Shown: positions 19,999 through 27,132 of the stretch, in pieces
Numbering within the stretch: the stretch's first letter is position 1
How the letters are laid out: each line of letters opens with the position of its first letter
DNA from: a virus
Length of the DNA: 35,927 nt
Virus record (IMG/VR): IMGVR_UViG_3300022911_000012
Span: 1 to 35,927 of that record
Direction: 5' to 3' (one strand)
The notes under the pieces: model-generated
What the model was told of the DNA's origin: nothing
The model's input: only the letters and a program-made list of their open reading frames with translations
The model's database searches: none
Program-made: the position numbers and the translations under genes

Positions 19999-20448
19999 AT
20001 GGTCAGGTACTGCGAGGACAAGCTGGTCGACGAGCACGGTGACAAGCAGGAGGACATCACCTGCCCCGGCCACCTCAGCAAGTTCGACGACTGCGTCCAG
20101 GAGGCGCTGTGGGAGCTGGTGCTGGACAACGGCGGCGAGCTGCAGACGGGGACCGACGACTTCGAGGGCACCTTCACGCTCTTCAACTTCGCCGACGAAG
20201 AGGCGGTGGAGATCAACCCGGATGGTGTCGATGCCCGCTGGGTGATGGTGCCGGAGGGCTACTACATCCTGCAGACCACCAGCGGCGGGTTCGTCTACAC
20301 GCTGAAGTACGAGACCTACCGCGAGGCGCGGGAGGCGTACGAGGTGGCCGACGACCGCTACAGCCGCTGGGAGAAGGGGTGCGAGCAGACCGGGCACGAG
20401 GTCTGCGAGACCGAAGACGAATGCCAGCTGGGTGGAATCCCCGCCTGA
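19999..20448 (+). CDS. Hypothetical protein, 149 aa
   Basis: I chose ATG 19999 behind GAGGGAGCAACC; the earlier ATG 19981 lies before that RBS. Acidic, strand-rich (TFTLFNFADEEAVEINPDGV, WVMVPEGYYILQTTSGGFVYTLKY), with Cys near both ends (C5, C22, C32; CEQTGHEVCETEDEC). May bind metal. Family unknown. Confidence 0.83.
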   Translation: MVRYCEDKLVDEHGDKQEDITCPGHLSKFDDCVQEALWELVLDNGGELQTGTDDFEGTFTLFNFADEEAVEINPDGVDARWVMVPEGYYILQTTSGGFVYTLKYETYREAREAYEVADDRYSRWEKGCEQTGHEVCETEDECQLGGIPA

Positions 20449-20478
20449 CGCCGGCAAGGATGCGAGGAGGAGAACGCG

Positions 20479-20667
20479 ATGCCTGAGGATCACTACGACC
20501 TGCTGCACCGCACGCTGGGCGGCGGGCTGAACGATCGCCAGCACGGCGCGGTGTACGGGCTGGCCTACCAGTTCGGCCACAGCGCCGGGGAGGACGAGGT
20601 CAGGGTCTACTACGAGGACCTGGCGGACATGGCCCGAGCGGTCATCGACGCCAGCGACGAGCGCTGA
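20479..20667 (+). CDS. Hypothetical acidic protein, 62 aa
   Basis: ATG 20479 behind GAGGAGGAGAACGCG; no RNA repeat separates it from the previous gene. MPEDHYDLLHRTLGGGLNDRQHGAVYGLAYQFGHSAGEDEV... is helical. Its last codons (GAG CGC) form the 5' strand of E18, so the gene and the RNA element overlap. Confidence 0.8.
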   Translation: MPEDHYDLLHRTLGGGLNDRQHGAVYGLAYQFGHSAGEDEVRVYYEDLADMARAVIDASDER

Positions 20668-20713
20668 TGGTGCGGCCCGGCATGTCCGGGCCGACGCCAC
20701 CGCCGCTCGGCGG
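20658..20713 (+). repeat. RNA repeat E18 (class II, CGAGC type)
   Basis: P1 CGAGC (20658-20662, inside the preceding coding end) / GCTCG (20705-20709); hairpin A CGGCCCGG/CCGGGCCG; hairpin B CCGCC/GGCGG. Confidence 0.92.
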
Positions 20714-20735
20714 AACGAGACACAGGGAGCACCGA

Positions 20736-21311
20736 ATGCGGACTGTCACGGCAGATGATTTCGACGTCTACACCCTGGACGAGCTGGAGCCGGAAGCACG
20801 GCGCCGGGCCATCGGCGAGGTCGCTGAGAAGCTGGGCAGCACCTGGTGGGACAGCAACGACAACGACGACATCAGCGACGTCATGCGCTACACCCTGGCC
20901 AACAAGTTCGGCACGCCTGGTCACGGTGACTTCGGCGTCGGCGACTTCCCCGGCATCACAGGGGTCACGCTGCAGAGCTGGGACCTGGACCGGGGCAACT
21001 ACATCGGGCTGACGGGTGTCCTGACCCGCCAGAACGCCCCCGCCCTGCCCTGGACGGACGGCGTCGAGCAAGTGGCACTGCGAGAGGGCAACGAGTACAC
21101 GTCGATCGACGTCGAGTTCGACGACACGCTGGCCGAGCCGGACATGGAGCTGGTCAACGACCAGATGACCGAGGCGATCACCGACGCGATGCACGAGGCG
21201 CTGCGCGACGGCCGGGCCGAGATGGAATACAAGACCGGTGAGGAGTACGCCGCCGGTTTCATCGAGGGCAACGGCCTGGAGTTCCTGGAGGACGGCACGC
21301 AGTACCCCTGA
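20736..21311 (+). CDS. Hypothetical phage protein, 191 aa
   Basis: The start resembles a widespread phage family with the motif Y.FDELS.EA...A (here YTLDELEPEARRRAI) followed by WWDS..., then a Gly-rich strand region (FGTPGHGDFGVGDFPGITGVTLQSW) and an acidic C-terminal helix. ATG 20736 has CAGGGAGCACCGA upstream. Members have no proven function. Confidence 0.85.
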   Translation: MRTVTADDFDVYTLDELEPEARRRAIGEVAEKLGSTWWDSNDNDDISDVMRYTLANKFGTPGHGDFGVGDFPGITGVTLQSWDLDRGNYIGLTGVLTRQNAPALPWTDGVEQVALREGNEYTSIDVEFDDTLAEPDMELVNDQMTEAITDAMHEALRDGRAEMEYKTGEEYAAGFIEGNGLEFLEDGTQYP

Positions 21312-21312
21312 T

Positions 21313-21368
21313 CGAGCACTGATGGTGGCGCCCGGCTCCGGCCGGGCGTTGCCACCGCCGCTCGGCGG
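21313..21368 (+). repeat. RNA repeat E19 (class II, CGAGC type)
   Basis: P1 CGAGC (21313-21317) / GCTCG (21360-21364); hairpin A GGTGGC...GCCACC with GCCCGGC/GCCGGGC; hairpin B CCGCC/GGCGG. Confidence 0.92.
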
Positions 21369-21389
21369 AACGGGACACAAGGAGTGGAC

Positions 21390-21683
21390 ATGGCAGGCAT
21401 GAAGCAGCTGATGACGGCGATCGAGGAGATGGCGGAGACGCTGGCCAACAGCGACACCGCGCTGGCACATCTGACGTGCCGCGAGGTGGGCTCAATCGTG
21501 GACGTGCTGGTGTTGTCGGGCCTGGAGCAGCACGTCGGTGGTGTCCTCATGGGGCACGCCTACGGCGACAGCGGCACGGGCGACACGCACCACGATCTGT
21601 ACCAGTCAGACGAGCGAGGTAACGAGGACGAGCTGGTGGACGGTTACATCGAGGCCGCGAAGCAGCGACTCGGCGTGCGCTGA
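21390..21683 (+). CDS. Hypothetical protein, 97 aa
   Basis: ATG 21390 sits five bases after AAGGAG; GTG 21384 overlaps that RBS and is less likely. Helical N-terminus (KQLMTAIEEMAETLANSDTALAHL), then VGSIVDVLVLSGLEQHVGGVLMGHAYGDSGTGD. I recall similar helical proteins as actinophage unknowns. Its last codons enter E20. Confidence 0.83.
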   Translation: MAGMKQLMTAIEEMAETLANSDTALAHLTCREVGSIVDVLVLSGLEQHVGGVLMGHAYGDSGTGDTHHDLYQSDERGNEDELVDGYIEAAKQRLGVR

Positions 21684-21729
21684 TGGTGCGGCCCGGCATG
21701 TCCGGGCCGACGCCACCGCCGCACGGCGG
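21674..21729 (+). repeat. RNA repeat E20 (class II)
   Basis: P1 CGTGC (21674-21678, within the coding end) / GCACG (21721-21725); hairpin A CGGCCCGG/CCGGGCCG; hairpin B CCGCC/GGCGG. Confidence 0.92.
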
Positions 21730-21755
21730 AATCCCGAGCAGGAAGTGAGACCACC

Positions 21756-22118
21756 ATGAAGCAGGAACTCAAAGGTCAGGCCCGCCTGGACCCGAACGCT
21801 GCCGAGTACGAAGAGGCCATCGGGGGCGGGCTCAGCGCCGAGAGCACCGTGGCGCTGGGATGGCCCACGGAGGACATCGACCCCAGCGACACCCTGGCCG
21901 AGGCGATCGAGCGGTTGTGCAACTACAAGGCCGGGATCGCAGCGCGGGCGCTGGCCGAGTACGCCCGGCTCACCGGCGGGCAGGGCGATTCCGTCCGGAC
22001 CAACGCGGGTGACTTCGTCACGGACTTGATGCACCTGCTCGACGCCCTGGAGGTCGAGTTCTACGAGATCGCCGACTACGGCTACGACAACCACGCGGCA
22101 GAGCAGACCGAGCAGTGA
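21756..22118 (+). CDS. Hypothetical protein, 120 aa
   Basis: ATG 21756 behind AGGAAGTGAGACCACC. Acidic and helical with LAEAIERLCNYKAGIAARALAEYARLTG and TDLMHLLDALEVEFYEIA helices. Family unknown. The 3' end overlaps the first strand of E21. Confidence 0.83.
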   Translation: MKQELKGQARLDPNAAEYEEAIGGGLSAESTVALGWPTEDIDPSDTLAEAIERLCNYKAGIAARALAEYARLTGGQGDSVRTNAGDFVTDLMHLLDALEVEFYEIADYGYDNHAAEQTEQ

Positions 22119-22164
22119 TGGTGGCGGCCGGGCTCCCCGGCCGCACGCCACCGCCGCTCGGCGG
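22109..22164 (+). repeat. RNA repeat E21 (class II, CGAGC type)
   Basis: P1 CGAGC (22109-22113, within the coding end) / GCTCG (22156-22160); hairpin A GCGGCCGGG/CCCGGCCGC; hairpin B CCGCC/GGCGG. Confidence 0.92.
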
Positions 22165-22188
22165 AACGAACGCTACGAACGGAGCGAC

Positions 22189-22575
22189 ATGGACATCAAG
22201 ACCCTGAGCGACAGCGACCTCTACGCCCTGATGACCGACATCCAGAACGAGCTGCGGCACCGGACCGAGGCGCAGGCCGCAACCTCCCTGATCGGCGTGC
22301 TGCAGGCCCACCAGTACACGGCTGCCTTCGCCCCGCTGGCCAAGGCGATCAGCTTCGGCGTCAAGGAGTACGACAACGGGTTCTTCTACGACTCGGCGCA
22401 GGCCGAGCTGACGCTCGGCAGCGGAACGAGGGTGCAGGTCGACCTGTCGGACATCAGCGAAGTCGAAGAGCTGCTCACCGACCTGAGCGACTCCGAACGG
22501 CGCGAGTACGGCTCGCTGTTCGAGACAAACAGCGTTCGGGTCGACCTGCGTACCGGCGAGGTCGTGCACCGCTGA
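22189..22575 (+). CDS. Hypothetical protein, 128 aa
   Basis: ATG 22189 behind ACGGAGCGAC. Starts MDIKTLSDSDLYALMTDIQNELRHRTEAQAA, an amphipathic helix of coiled-coil type, then strands (FFYDSAQAELTLGSGTRVQVDLSDI) and a charged helix. Function unknown. Confidence 0.83.
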   Translation: MDIKTLSDSDLYALMTDIQNELRHRTEAQAATSLIGVLQAHQYTAAFAPLAKAISFGVKEYDNGFFYDSAQAELTLGSGTRVQVDLSDISEVEELLTDLSDSERREYGSLFETNSVRVDLRTGEVVHR

Positions 22576-22632
22576 CGTGCACCGATGGTGCGGCCCGGCT
22601 CCGGCCGGGCCGCCGCCACCGCTGCATGGCGG
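22576..22632 (+). repeat. RNA repeat E22 (class II)
   Basis: P1 CGTGC (22576-22580) / GCATG (loop 22624-22627), one G-T pair; hairpin A GCGGCCCGGC/GCCGGGCCGC; hairpin B CCGCT/GGCGG. Confidence 0.88.
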
Positions 22633-22652
22633 AAGAGACCAGGGAGAATGCG

Positions 22653-23000
22653 ATGACCAGCCAGATCGAGACCTACTACTTCTTCGCGGCCAACGGCGTG
22701 GAGTTCGCGGCCCTTGCAGTGCCCGCCAGCATCGAGGGACCCAACAAGCTTCGAGCGCCGGCCGGCCGAAACCATGCCATCGTCGAGTTCTACGACCTGC
22801 GCTTCCCTGGCCGAGCCCACGGCAGCGAGCCGGGCCAGTTCGTGTCGTACTACCGGGCGAACGACATCATGGGGCAATACGACGGATCCGTGGGCTTGGA
22901 TCTTCAGGGCGGCGTGGACGCGTGGACGGTCGACGCGCTGAACATGCTCGACGTCTCGACGTGGCTTGCCACGATCGAGGGAAATGGCTGGCTGGAATAG
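22653..23000 (+). CDS. Hypothetical protein, 115 aa
   Basis: ATG 22653 behind CAGGGAGAATGCG. Strand-rich start (QIETYYFFAANGVEFAALAVP), then FYDLRFPG and a Gly-rich loop. It is followed by a short plain spacer, not an RNA repeat. Function unknown. Confidence 0.8.
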   Translation: MTSQIETYYFFAANGVEFAALAVPASIEGPNKLRAPAGRNHAIVEFYDLRFPGRAHGSEPGQFVSYYRANDIMGQYDGSVGLDLQGGVDAWTVDALNMLDVSTWLATIEGNGWLE

Positions 23001-23030
23001 ACCCAGCCAGACTGACGATAGGAGCCAGGC

Positions 23031-23441
23031 ATGAGCACTCCCCCTGCGGAGCCGGAGCCGGAACGCACGATCAGCGAGATCGTGTACGGCAAGGTCGAAG
23101 GCATCGACGCCACCGAGGATGAGCAGGAGCGCCTGAAGGACTTCCTGCGCACCAACCCGACGCTGCGCCTGTCGAACCTGATCCGGGTGTGGTTCCCCGA
23201 CCTGGCCGCCGAGGTGGCTGCTGAGGCGGACAACTACGACACCAGCGGCGACCCGAACTACACGGTTCGCGGCGAGGCCGTAGGCGAGACTCAGCAGGCG
23301 GAGGGACTGAACCGGGGTGACGCCTGGGTCGCCCGGTTCGTCGGCGACTACATCGGCCAGGCACTGCGCGAGGTGGATGCGCGAGAACTGGCGAACGAGC
23401 ACTATCGCCTGCGGATGCAGGAAGGGCAGCTGCAGGGCTGA
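23031..23441 (+). CDS. Hypothetical protein, 136 aa
   Basis: ATG 23031 behind ATAGGAGCCAGGC. Pro/Glu-rich start, then helices (EDEQERLKDFLRTNPTLRLSNLIRVWFPDLAAEVAAEA) and QALREVDARELANEHYRLRMQ. Acidic. It ends the unit before E23 and promoter 7. Function unknown. Confidence 0.8.
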   Translation: MSTPPAEPEPERTISEIVYGKVEGIDATEDEQERLKDFLRTNPTLRLSNLIRVWFPDLAAEVAAEADNYDTSGDPNYTVRGEAVGETQQAEGLNRGDAWVARFVGDYIGQALREVDARELANEHYRLRMQEGQLQG

Positions 23442-23499
23442 CGTGCGCTGACGGGACCGCCCAGCGAGGGGGCTGGGCGGTCCCACCGTCGCACGACGG
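23442..23499 (+). repeat. RNA repeat E23 (class II)
   Basis: P1 CGTGC (23442-23446) / GCACG (23491-23495); hairpin A a 13-bp perfect stem, GGGACCGCCCAGC/GCTGGGCGGTCCC; hairpin B CCGTC/GACGG. Lies directly before promoter 7. Confidence 0.92.
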
Positions 23500-23505
23500 A
23501 CCTAG

Positions 23506-23547
23506 TGTCACGGTCTACTTGACACTGGGGTTGAGGTGCACTACGGT
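23506..23547 (+). promoter_or_regulatory. Rightward promoter 7 with operator half-sites
   Basis: TTGACA (23519-23524), 17-bp spacer, TACGGT (23542-23547); TGTCA at 23506. Spacer and start region nearly repeat promoter 6. Confidence 0.88.
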
Positions 23548-23581
23548 GTGTCTCAGCAGGGAAAACAACAAGGAGGAACAA

Positions 23582-23758
23582 ATGATCTACAACGTGCAGC
23601 ACAGCGTCGTGCACCTCGTCGAGGCAGAGTCGGCAGAGGCGGCCATCGCGGCATTGCGAGACAGCTTGCTGCGAGCCGGGTTCGAGCCCTTCACCGACGA
23701 AACCACCGACGCCTTCGAGTCCGTCGACCAGGACGCCACCGCCGATTCGCTGCCCTGA
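23582..23758 (+). CDS. Hypothetical acidic protein, 58 aa
   Basis: ATG 23582 behind CAAGGAGGAACAA. MIYNVQHSVVHLVEAESAEAAIAALRDSLLRAG... is a small beta-alpha protein ending in Asp/Thr-rich residues. First gene after promoter 7. Function unknown. Confidence 0.82.
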   Translation: MIYNVQHSVVHLVEAESAEAAIAALRDSLLRAGFEPFTDETTDAFESVDQDATADSLP

Positions 23759-23759
23759 C

Positions 23760-23815
23760 CGAGCACCGATGGTGCGGCCCGGCACGTCCGGGCCGACGCC
23801 ACCGCCGCTCGGCGG
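23760..23815 (+). repeat. RNA repeat E24 (class II, CGAGC type)
   Basis: P1 CGAGC (23760-23764) / GCTCG (23807-23811); hairpin A CGGCCCGG/CCGGGCCG; hairpin B CCGCC/GGCGG. Confidence 0.92.
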
Positions 23816-23837
23816 AACCCCAAACGAACGGAGCAAC

Positions 23838-24290
23838 ATGAACGACATCGACACCCGGCCCGGCCTGTGGCTGTTGACCAGCCAGCGCCGCCCGCACATC
23901 GTCATCGACACCAGGACCGGCCAGCCGGTCAGCAAGGGCGACGAGATCACATCGTTCCGTGGCGAGAAGAGCACACTGCAGTCCGTCTCCCGCGGCCCGC
24001 AGTACAACGGCACCTCGAAAGTCACCAACGCCAAGGGCTGGGAGTATTACGACTCGGTGTACGAGCTGCTCGTCCTGCCCCTGATCGAGGCCGGCGAGCT
24101 GTACCGTCTCGACATCTACAACCGGGAAGACATGATCCGGAAGTACCACTTCGTCCAGATCACCGACATCGCCGAGGACCGTACGGTCACGGCGTACGAG
24201 GTGGACGACGACGGCGGGCCGACGTCCAACGAGATCACCTTCCGCTGGGACGACGTCTACATCGCGGACCTGTACGCAGACGTGTGCTGA
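23838..24290 (+). CDS. Hypothetical protein, 150 aa
   Basis: ATG 23838 behind ACGGAGCAAC; an in-frame extension through E24 is an artefact. Strand-rich throughout, with GDEITSFRGEKSTLQSVSRGPQYNGTSKV, a pattern I recall from small actinophage beta proteins with SRGP.YNGT. Function unknown. Last codons enter E25. Confidence 0.85.
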   Translation: MNDIDTRPGLWLLTSQRRPHIVIDTRTGQPVSKGDEITSFRGEKSTLQSVSRGPQYNGTSKVTNAKGWEYYDSVYELLVLPLIEAGELYRLDIYNREDMIRKYHFVQITDIAEDRTVTAYEVDDDGGPTSNEITFRWDDVYIADLYADVC

Positions 24291-24336
24291 TGGTGGCGGC
24301 CGGGCTCCCCGGCCGCACGCCACCGCCACACGGCGG
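24281..24336 (+). repeat. RNA repeat E25 (class II, ACACG type)
   Basis: P1 CGTGT (24281-24285) / ACACG (24328-24332), a further covarying pair; hairpin A GCGGCCGGG/CCCGGCCGC; hairpin B CCGCC/GGCGG. Confidence 0.92.
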
Positions 24337-24363
24337 AACCTACGAGCGAGAGTGAGACCCCCT

Positions 24364-24543
24364 ATGAGCACCCCGAAGCAGACCAAGACGATCGGTTCGG
24401 TCGTGGCCAGCCTCATCGCTGGCAAGCCGGCCGGGCCGGGCGCCCCGGACCGCTACAACGGCAAGCACCGCCGGACCCGCAAGCTGCTCCCGGGCACCTC
24501 TGGCCGGCCGACGGACAACCCGCCGCCGCCGGCCGCGGCCTGA
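24364..24543 (+). CDS. Small basic protein, 59 aa
   Basis: ATG 24364 behind GCGAGAGTGAGACCCCCT. Basic and Pro-rich (KHRRTRKLLPGTSGRPTDNPPPPAAA), unlike its acidic neighbours; may bind nucleic acid. It is the last gene before promoter 8. Confidence 0.7.
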   Translation: MSTPKQTKTIGSVVASLIAGKPAGPGAPDRYNGKHRRTRKLLPGTSGRPTDNPPPPAAA

Positions 24544-24551
24544 CGACGCAC

Positions 24552-24573
24552 CGGCCAGCCTTCTGGTTGGCCA
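24552..24573 (+). terminator. Hairpin before promoter 8
   Basis: GGCCAGCC/GGTTGGCC stem with a 4-nt loop between the gene at 24364 and promoter 8. It occupies the place that an RNA repeat takes elsewhere. Confidence 0.45.
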
Positions 24574-24590
24574 CGTGCTACTGACCCGCA

Positions 24591-24632
24591 CGTCAAGTAC
24601 GGCTTGACGCAGTCAGTGTCAACTGCTACCTT
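24591..24632 (+). promoter_or_regulatory. Rightward promoter 8 with perfect dyad
   Basis: TTGACG (24604-24609), 17-bp spacer, TACCTT (24627-24632); perfect dyad CGTCAAG-N5-CTTGACG at 24591-24609. Confidence 0.85.
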
Positions 24633-24650
24633 GAGTTCACCGCAAGGGAG

Positions 24651-24698
24651 ATGGTGGCCGCCGGTTACGACCGGCGGCGCGCCACCGCCGTGCGGCGG
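24651..24698 (+). repeat. RNA repeat E26 (class II, in 5' leader)
   Basis: Hairpin A GGTGGC...GCCACC with GCCGGT/ACCGGC and hairpin B CCGCC-GTGC-GGCGG are intact, but the P1 5' strand is degenerate. It lies in the leader just after promoter 8, not after a gene. Confidence 0.7.
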
Positions 24699-24730
24699 AG
24701 GGAAAACCCCTTAAACGAAGGAGATCCACC

Positions 24731-24940
24731 ATGAACGTCTACGCCGTGAGCTTCAAGGGCCGCTCGACCCGCCGCGCCGATGGTGCACAGGGCCGCGAGA
24801 CCCGCACCATCGAGGCCCTGGACATCCACGACGCCCGCTCACTGGCCAGCGAGCTGGCCGCCGCCGGCCTGAAGCTGGACGGGGTGGTGTGCGACGAGGT
24901 GAACGTGGCCAACGTCGTCAAGGTCAAGGTCAAGTACTGA
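24731..24940 (+). CDS. Small basic protein, 69 aa
   Basis: ATG 24731 behind CGAAGGAGATCCACC. MNVYAVSFKGRSTRRADGAQGRETRTIEALDIHDARSLASELAAAGLKLDGVV... is basic early, with a beta-alpha-beta layout. First gene of promoter 8. Family not recognised. Confidence 0.8.
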   Translation: MNVYAVSFKGRSTRRADGAQGRETRTIEALDIHDARSLASELAAAGLKLDGVVCDEVNVANVVKVKVKY

Positions 24941-24941
24941 T

Positions 24942-24997
24942 CGTGCGCTGATGGTGGCGCCCGGCCCCGGCCGGGCGTTGCCACCGCCGCACGGCGG
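24942..24997 (+). repeat. RNA repeat E27 (class II)
   Basis: P1 CGTGC (24942-24946) / GCACG (24989-24993); hairpin A GGTGGC...GCCACC with GCCCGGC/GCCGGGC; hairpin B CCGCC/GGCGG. Confidence 0.92.
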
Positions 24998-25016
24998 AGA
25001 AAACACAGGAGGAGCG

Positions 25017-25418
25017 ATGCCCGACATCACTAACGAAGGATTCATGGCCCGGCCGGCGGCCGAGCGGCAGGAGGTGCTCCGGCTTCTGATGGCCGGCCAG
25101 CGCGGCGCCAACCTGGCCCTGGCTCGATTCCTGGCAGCCGACGCGGCGGCCCGGGTCCGCGAGATCCATGCGACGGCCACCGAGCTGCTCTTCGACATGA
25201 CCGAGGTCACGGAGCAGGGCAACGAGGGGCTCCTGGCTGACACCGCCCTGGTCCTGGACCGGGACGGAAGGGTGCTGTTCGACGGAGCTACGGCGCCGGC
25301 GCACAGCTGCGAGGAGCTGTTCGAGGTGGAGTACCTGATCGCCGAAGCGGCCGACAACGGGCATCTGTTCGGCCAGAGCGGGTCGCGCTGGCGCCTGGAC
25401 ATCGAGGCGGGCGAATGA
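25017..25418 (+). CDS. Hypothetical protein, 133 aa
   Basis: ATG 25017 behind AGGAGGAGCG; the in-frame extension through E27 is an artefact. Long helical region (RQEVLRLLMAGQRGANLALARFLAADAAARVREIHATATELLFDM), then a compact strand region (ALVLDRDGRVLFDGA). Stop overlaps the next ATG (ATGA). Function unknown. Confidence 0.83.
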   Translation: MPDITNEGFMARPAAERQEVLRLLMAGQRGANLALARFLAADAAARVREIHATATELLFDMTEVTEQGNEGLLADTALVLDRDGRVLFDGATAPAHSCEELFEVEYLIAEAADNGHLFGQSGSRWRLDIEAGE

Positions 25419-26002
25419 ACAAGGTCGCCATCACCGACCCGTCCGTGACCGTGATCTACGGGGTCACGGAGGACGACAACCCGCTCGACGCAGCGATGCG
25501 CATGATCGACGAGGCCAAGGTTCGCCCGGCGCACGACCGGCCCGGCTACTTTCACAACCAAGACCCCGGCGAGCACATCAACGTGCACACCCATCACGCG
25601 GACTCGCTGCCCGAGCAGTGGATGGAGATGGCCCCGCTCGGCGTGCAGAAGGCCGGCGACGTGGGCGGCGACGCACAGGTCAGCGAGGCGTTCAGTCGGC
25701 GCTGGGTGATGCGCCGGCGCATCGGCGACTGGGCGGTCTTCACGGCCACCTTCTACGTCGCGCTGGTGCCCCCGAGCGCCGGGGCTGACCAGCCTCGCGT
25801 GGTCGAGGTCATGGAGGACTACGAGGTCGCCGAAGACCTGCACGACCTGGACGGCTCGCAGACCTTCGCCGAGACGCGATACCGCGGCCTGGTGGGCGAG
25901 CCGACCGAGGAGAACGCCCGGCTGCTCGCAGAGCAGATGAACGCAGGGAGCGTCCAGTGGACGGGCTCCGAGTTCTACGGGCACTTCATCCCCCTGCGCT
26001 GA
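25415..26002 (+). CDS. Hypothetical protein, 195 aa
   Basis: ATGA-coupled to the previous gene. Acidic, strand-rich, His-containing (HINVHTHHADSLPEQW around residues 54-70), with WVMRRRIGDWAVFTATFYVALVP. The His cluster could bind metal. Family unknown. Confidence 0.83.
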   Translation: MNKVAITDPSVTVIYGVTEDDNPLDAAMRMIDEAKVRPAHDRPGYFHNQDPGEHINVHTHHADSLPEQWMEMAPLGVQKAGDVGGDAQVSEAFSRRWVMRRRIGDWAVFTATFYVALVPPSAGADQPRVVEVMEDYEVAEDLHDLDGSQTFAETRYRGLVGEPTEENARLLAEQMNAGSVQWTGSEFYGHFIPLR

Positions 26003-26049
26003 TGGTGCGGCCCGGCTCCGGCCGGGCCGTCGCCACCGTCGCATGACGG
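25994..26049 (+). repeat. RNA repeat E28 (class II, weak P1)
   Basis: CTGC (25994-25997, in the coding end) against loop GCAT gives only three good P1 pairs; hairpin A CGGCCCGGC/GCCGGGCCG and hairpin B CCGTC/GACGG are intact. Confidence 0.75.
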
Positions 26050-26066
26050 ATACCGATGGGAGAAAG

Positions 26067-26489
26067 ATGGACGCCGAAATCCGGGACGCCTACGGCAGGA
26101 TGCTGTGGCTGGAACCCAAAGACCTGGCCGAGATCGCAACCCGGCACAGGAGCCGGAGCGGCGGGCTGGTCGCGCCGACCGACCCGAGCAGCCCTGCGGG
26201 CCTGTTCCTCGTGGACGCCAAGATGACCCTGCTCGGATACCTGGACGACAAGAACAAGCTGCCGGCGACCGGCTGGGGAGGCCAGGAGTTCCTGTTCCAC
26301 TTCGTCGAGTCGGCCGCATCGGACGACGTCTGGCAGGCATTCACGGAGCTGCGGGCCTGGCAGACGGGCCACGCCAAGGACTACTACGGCCTGGGCGCCA
26401 GCATGCCCTTCGAGCTGCTCAACAACATCGCGTGGGATATCTGCCGGAACCTGGTCACCGACTTCTGCGCGAAGGGGTCGCAGCGCTGA
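26067..26489 (+). CDS. Hypothetical protein, 140 aa
   Basis: ATG 26067 behind GGGAGAAAG. Mixed alpha/beta with LYRM-like early helix (DAYGRMLWLEPKDLAEI), GLFLVDAKMTLLGYL and FELLNNIAWDICRNLVTDF. TGATG overlap with the next gene. Function unknown. Confidence 0.82.
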   Translation: MDAEIRDAYGRMLWLEPKDLAEIATRHRSRSGGLVAPTDPSSPAGLFLVDAKMTLLGYLDDKNKLPATGWGGQEFLFHFVESAASDDVWQAFTELRAWQTGHAKDYYGLGASMPFELLNNIAWDICRNLVTDFCAKGSQR

Positions 26490-26731
26490 TGGCTGGCTAC
26501 GGCAAGGTGAAGTACCGGATCCTGGTCGAGGTCGAGGTTGACCTGGACGCATGGGTCAAGGCTCGCCAGCTCAGCAACAAGAGCGAGACGAACGTCAAGG
26601 CGAACGTGCAGCACGAGACCGAGTTGGCCTGCCAGGACGAGGCATTTATTGGCCTGGTCAGCGACCACTTCCAGGCCCACGGCGGGGCTGTGCGCATCCT
26701 CGCCCCGACACGACCGGCCTACACCGACTGA
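26489..26731 (+). CDS. Hypothetical protein, 80 aa
   Basis: Starts in the TGATG overlap with the previous stop. MAGYGKVKYRILVEVEVDLDAWVKARQLSNKSETNVKANVQHETELACQDEAFI... is strand then helix. The core resembles small actinophage unknowns. Function unknown. Confidence 0.8.
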   Translation: MAGYGKVKYRILVEVEVDLDAWVKARQLSNKSETNVKANVQHETELACQDEAFIGLVSDHFQAHGGAVRILAPTRPAYTD

Positions 26732-26741
26732 CGTCTTCTGT

Positions 26742-26792
26742 GCCGGCCGGGCTCCCCGGCCGGCGCGGTGGTCGCCAGACCAGGACCACCGC
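26742..26792 (+). repeat. RNA repeat E29 (variant without P1)
   Basis: Hairpin GCCGGCCGGG/CCCGGCCGGC (26742-26764) followed directly by GCGGTGGTC/GACCACCGC (26765-26792). The two-hairpin order is kept, but no P1 match to the second loop is seen. Confidence 0.6.
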
Positions 26793-26812
26793 GAGCAGAG
26801 GAGCAACCCCAC

Positions 26813-27121
26813 GTGACCCGACTGCAGCGACTCGTCGCCGAGGCGCGAATCGCCAATCAGAACGAGCGGACCATCACCCACGAGACAGCACGCAGCATCG
26901 CCGAGTTCTTCAATCTGGACCTGGCGGACCCGCGCGACGACCCGTTCGTCGTACTCGGGTGGCTGCCGAACCGGATGCGCACCGTCATGGAGATCCACCA
27001 GGCACTGACCTTCGGCCACGTCGAACCGGACATGGCGATGGCACTGGCCCGCTACATGCGCAAACGCGTCGACCAAGGCCTGACCGGAGAGTTCTTCGGC
27101 TGGCAACAACTGATCCACTAG
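26813..27121 (+). CDS. Hypothetical protein, 102 aa
   Basis: GTG 26813 behind GAGGAGCAACCCCAC. Helical, Arg/Asn-rich start (RLVAEARIANQNERTITHETARSIAEFFNLD), then VLGWLPNRMRTVMEIHQALTFGHVEPDMAMALARYM. May be a small DNA-binding or structural helix bundle; not recognised. Confidence 0.8.
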   Translation: MTRLQRLVAEARIANQNERTITHETARSIAEFFNLDLADPRDDPFVVLGWLPNRMRTVMEIHQALTFGHVEPDMAMALARYMRKRVDQGLTGEFFGWQQLIH

Positions 27122-27132
27122 CAGGAGGAATC

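Noticed and set aside
20667-24355. Short leader peptide starting MVRPG, read through several RNA repeats
   Set aside because: The frame is broken in other copies and is not consistently in phase with the next gene; the RNA structure explains the similarity better.
13092-26049. Hammerhead or other known self-cleaving ribozyme, suggested by the CTGATG core of the RNA repeats
   Set aside because: The GAAA box and three-stem junction of hammerheads are absent, and the P1/hairpin order does not fit the HDV-like, twister or pistol layouts I know. Cleavage was not tested.
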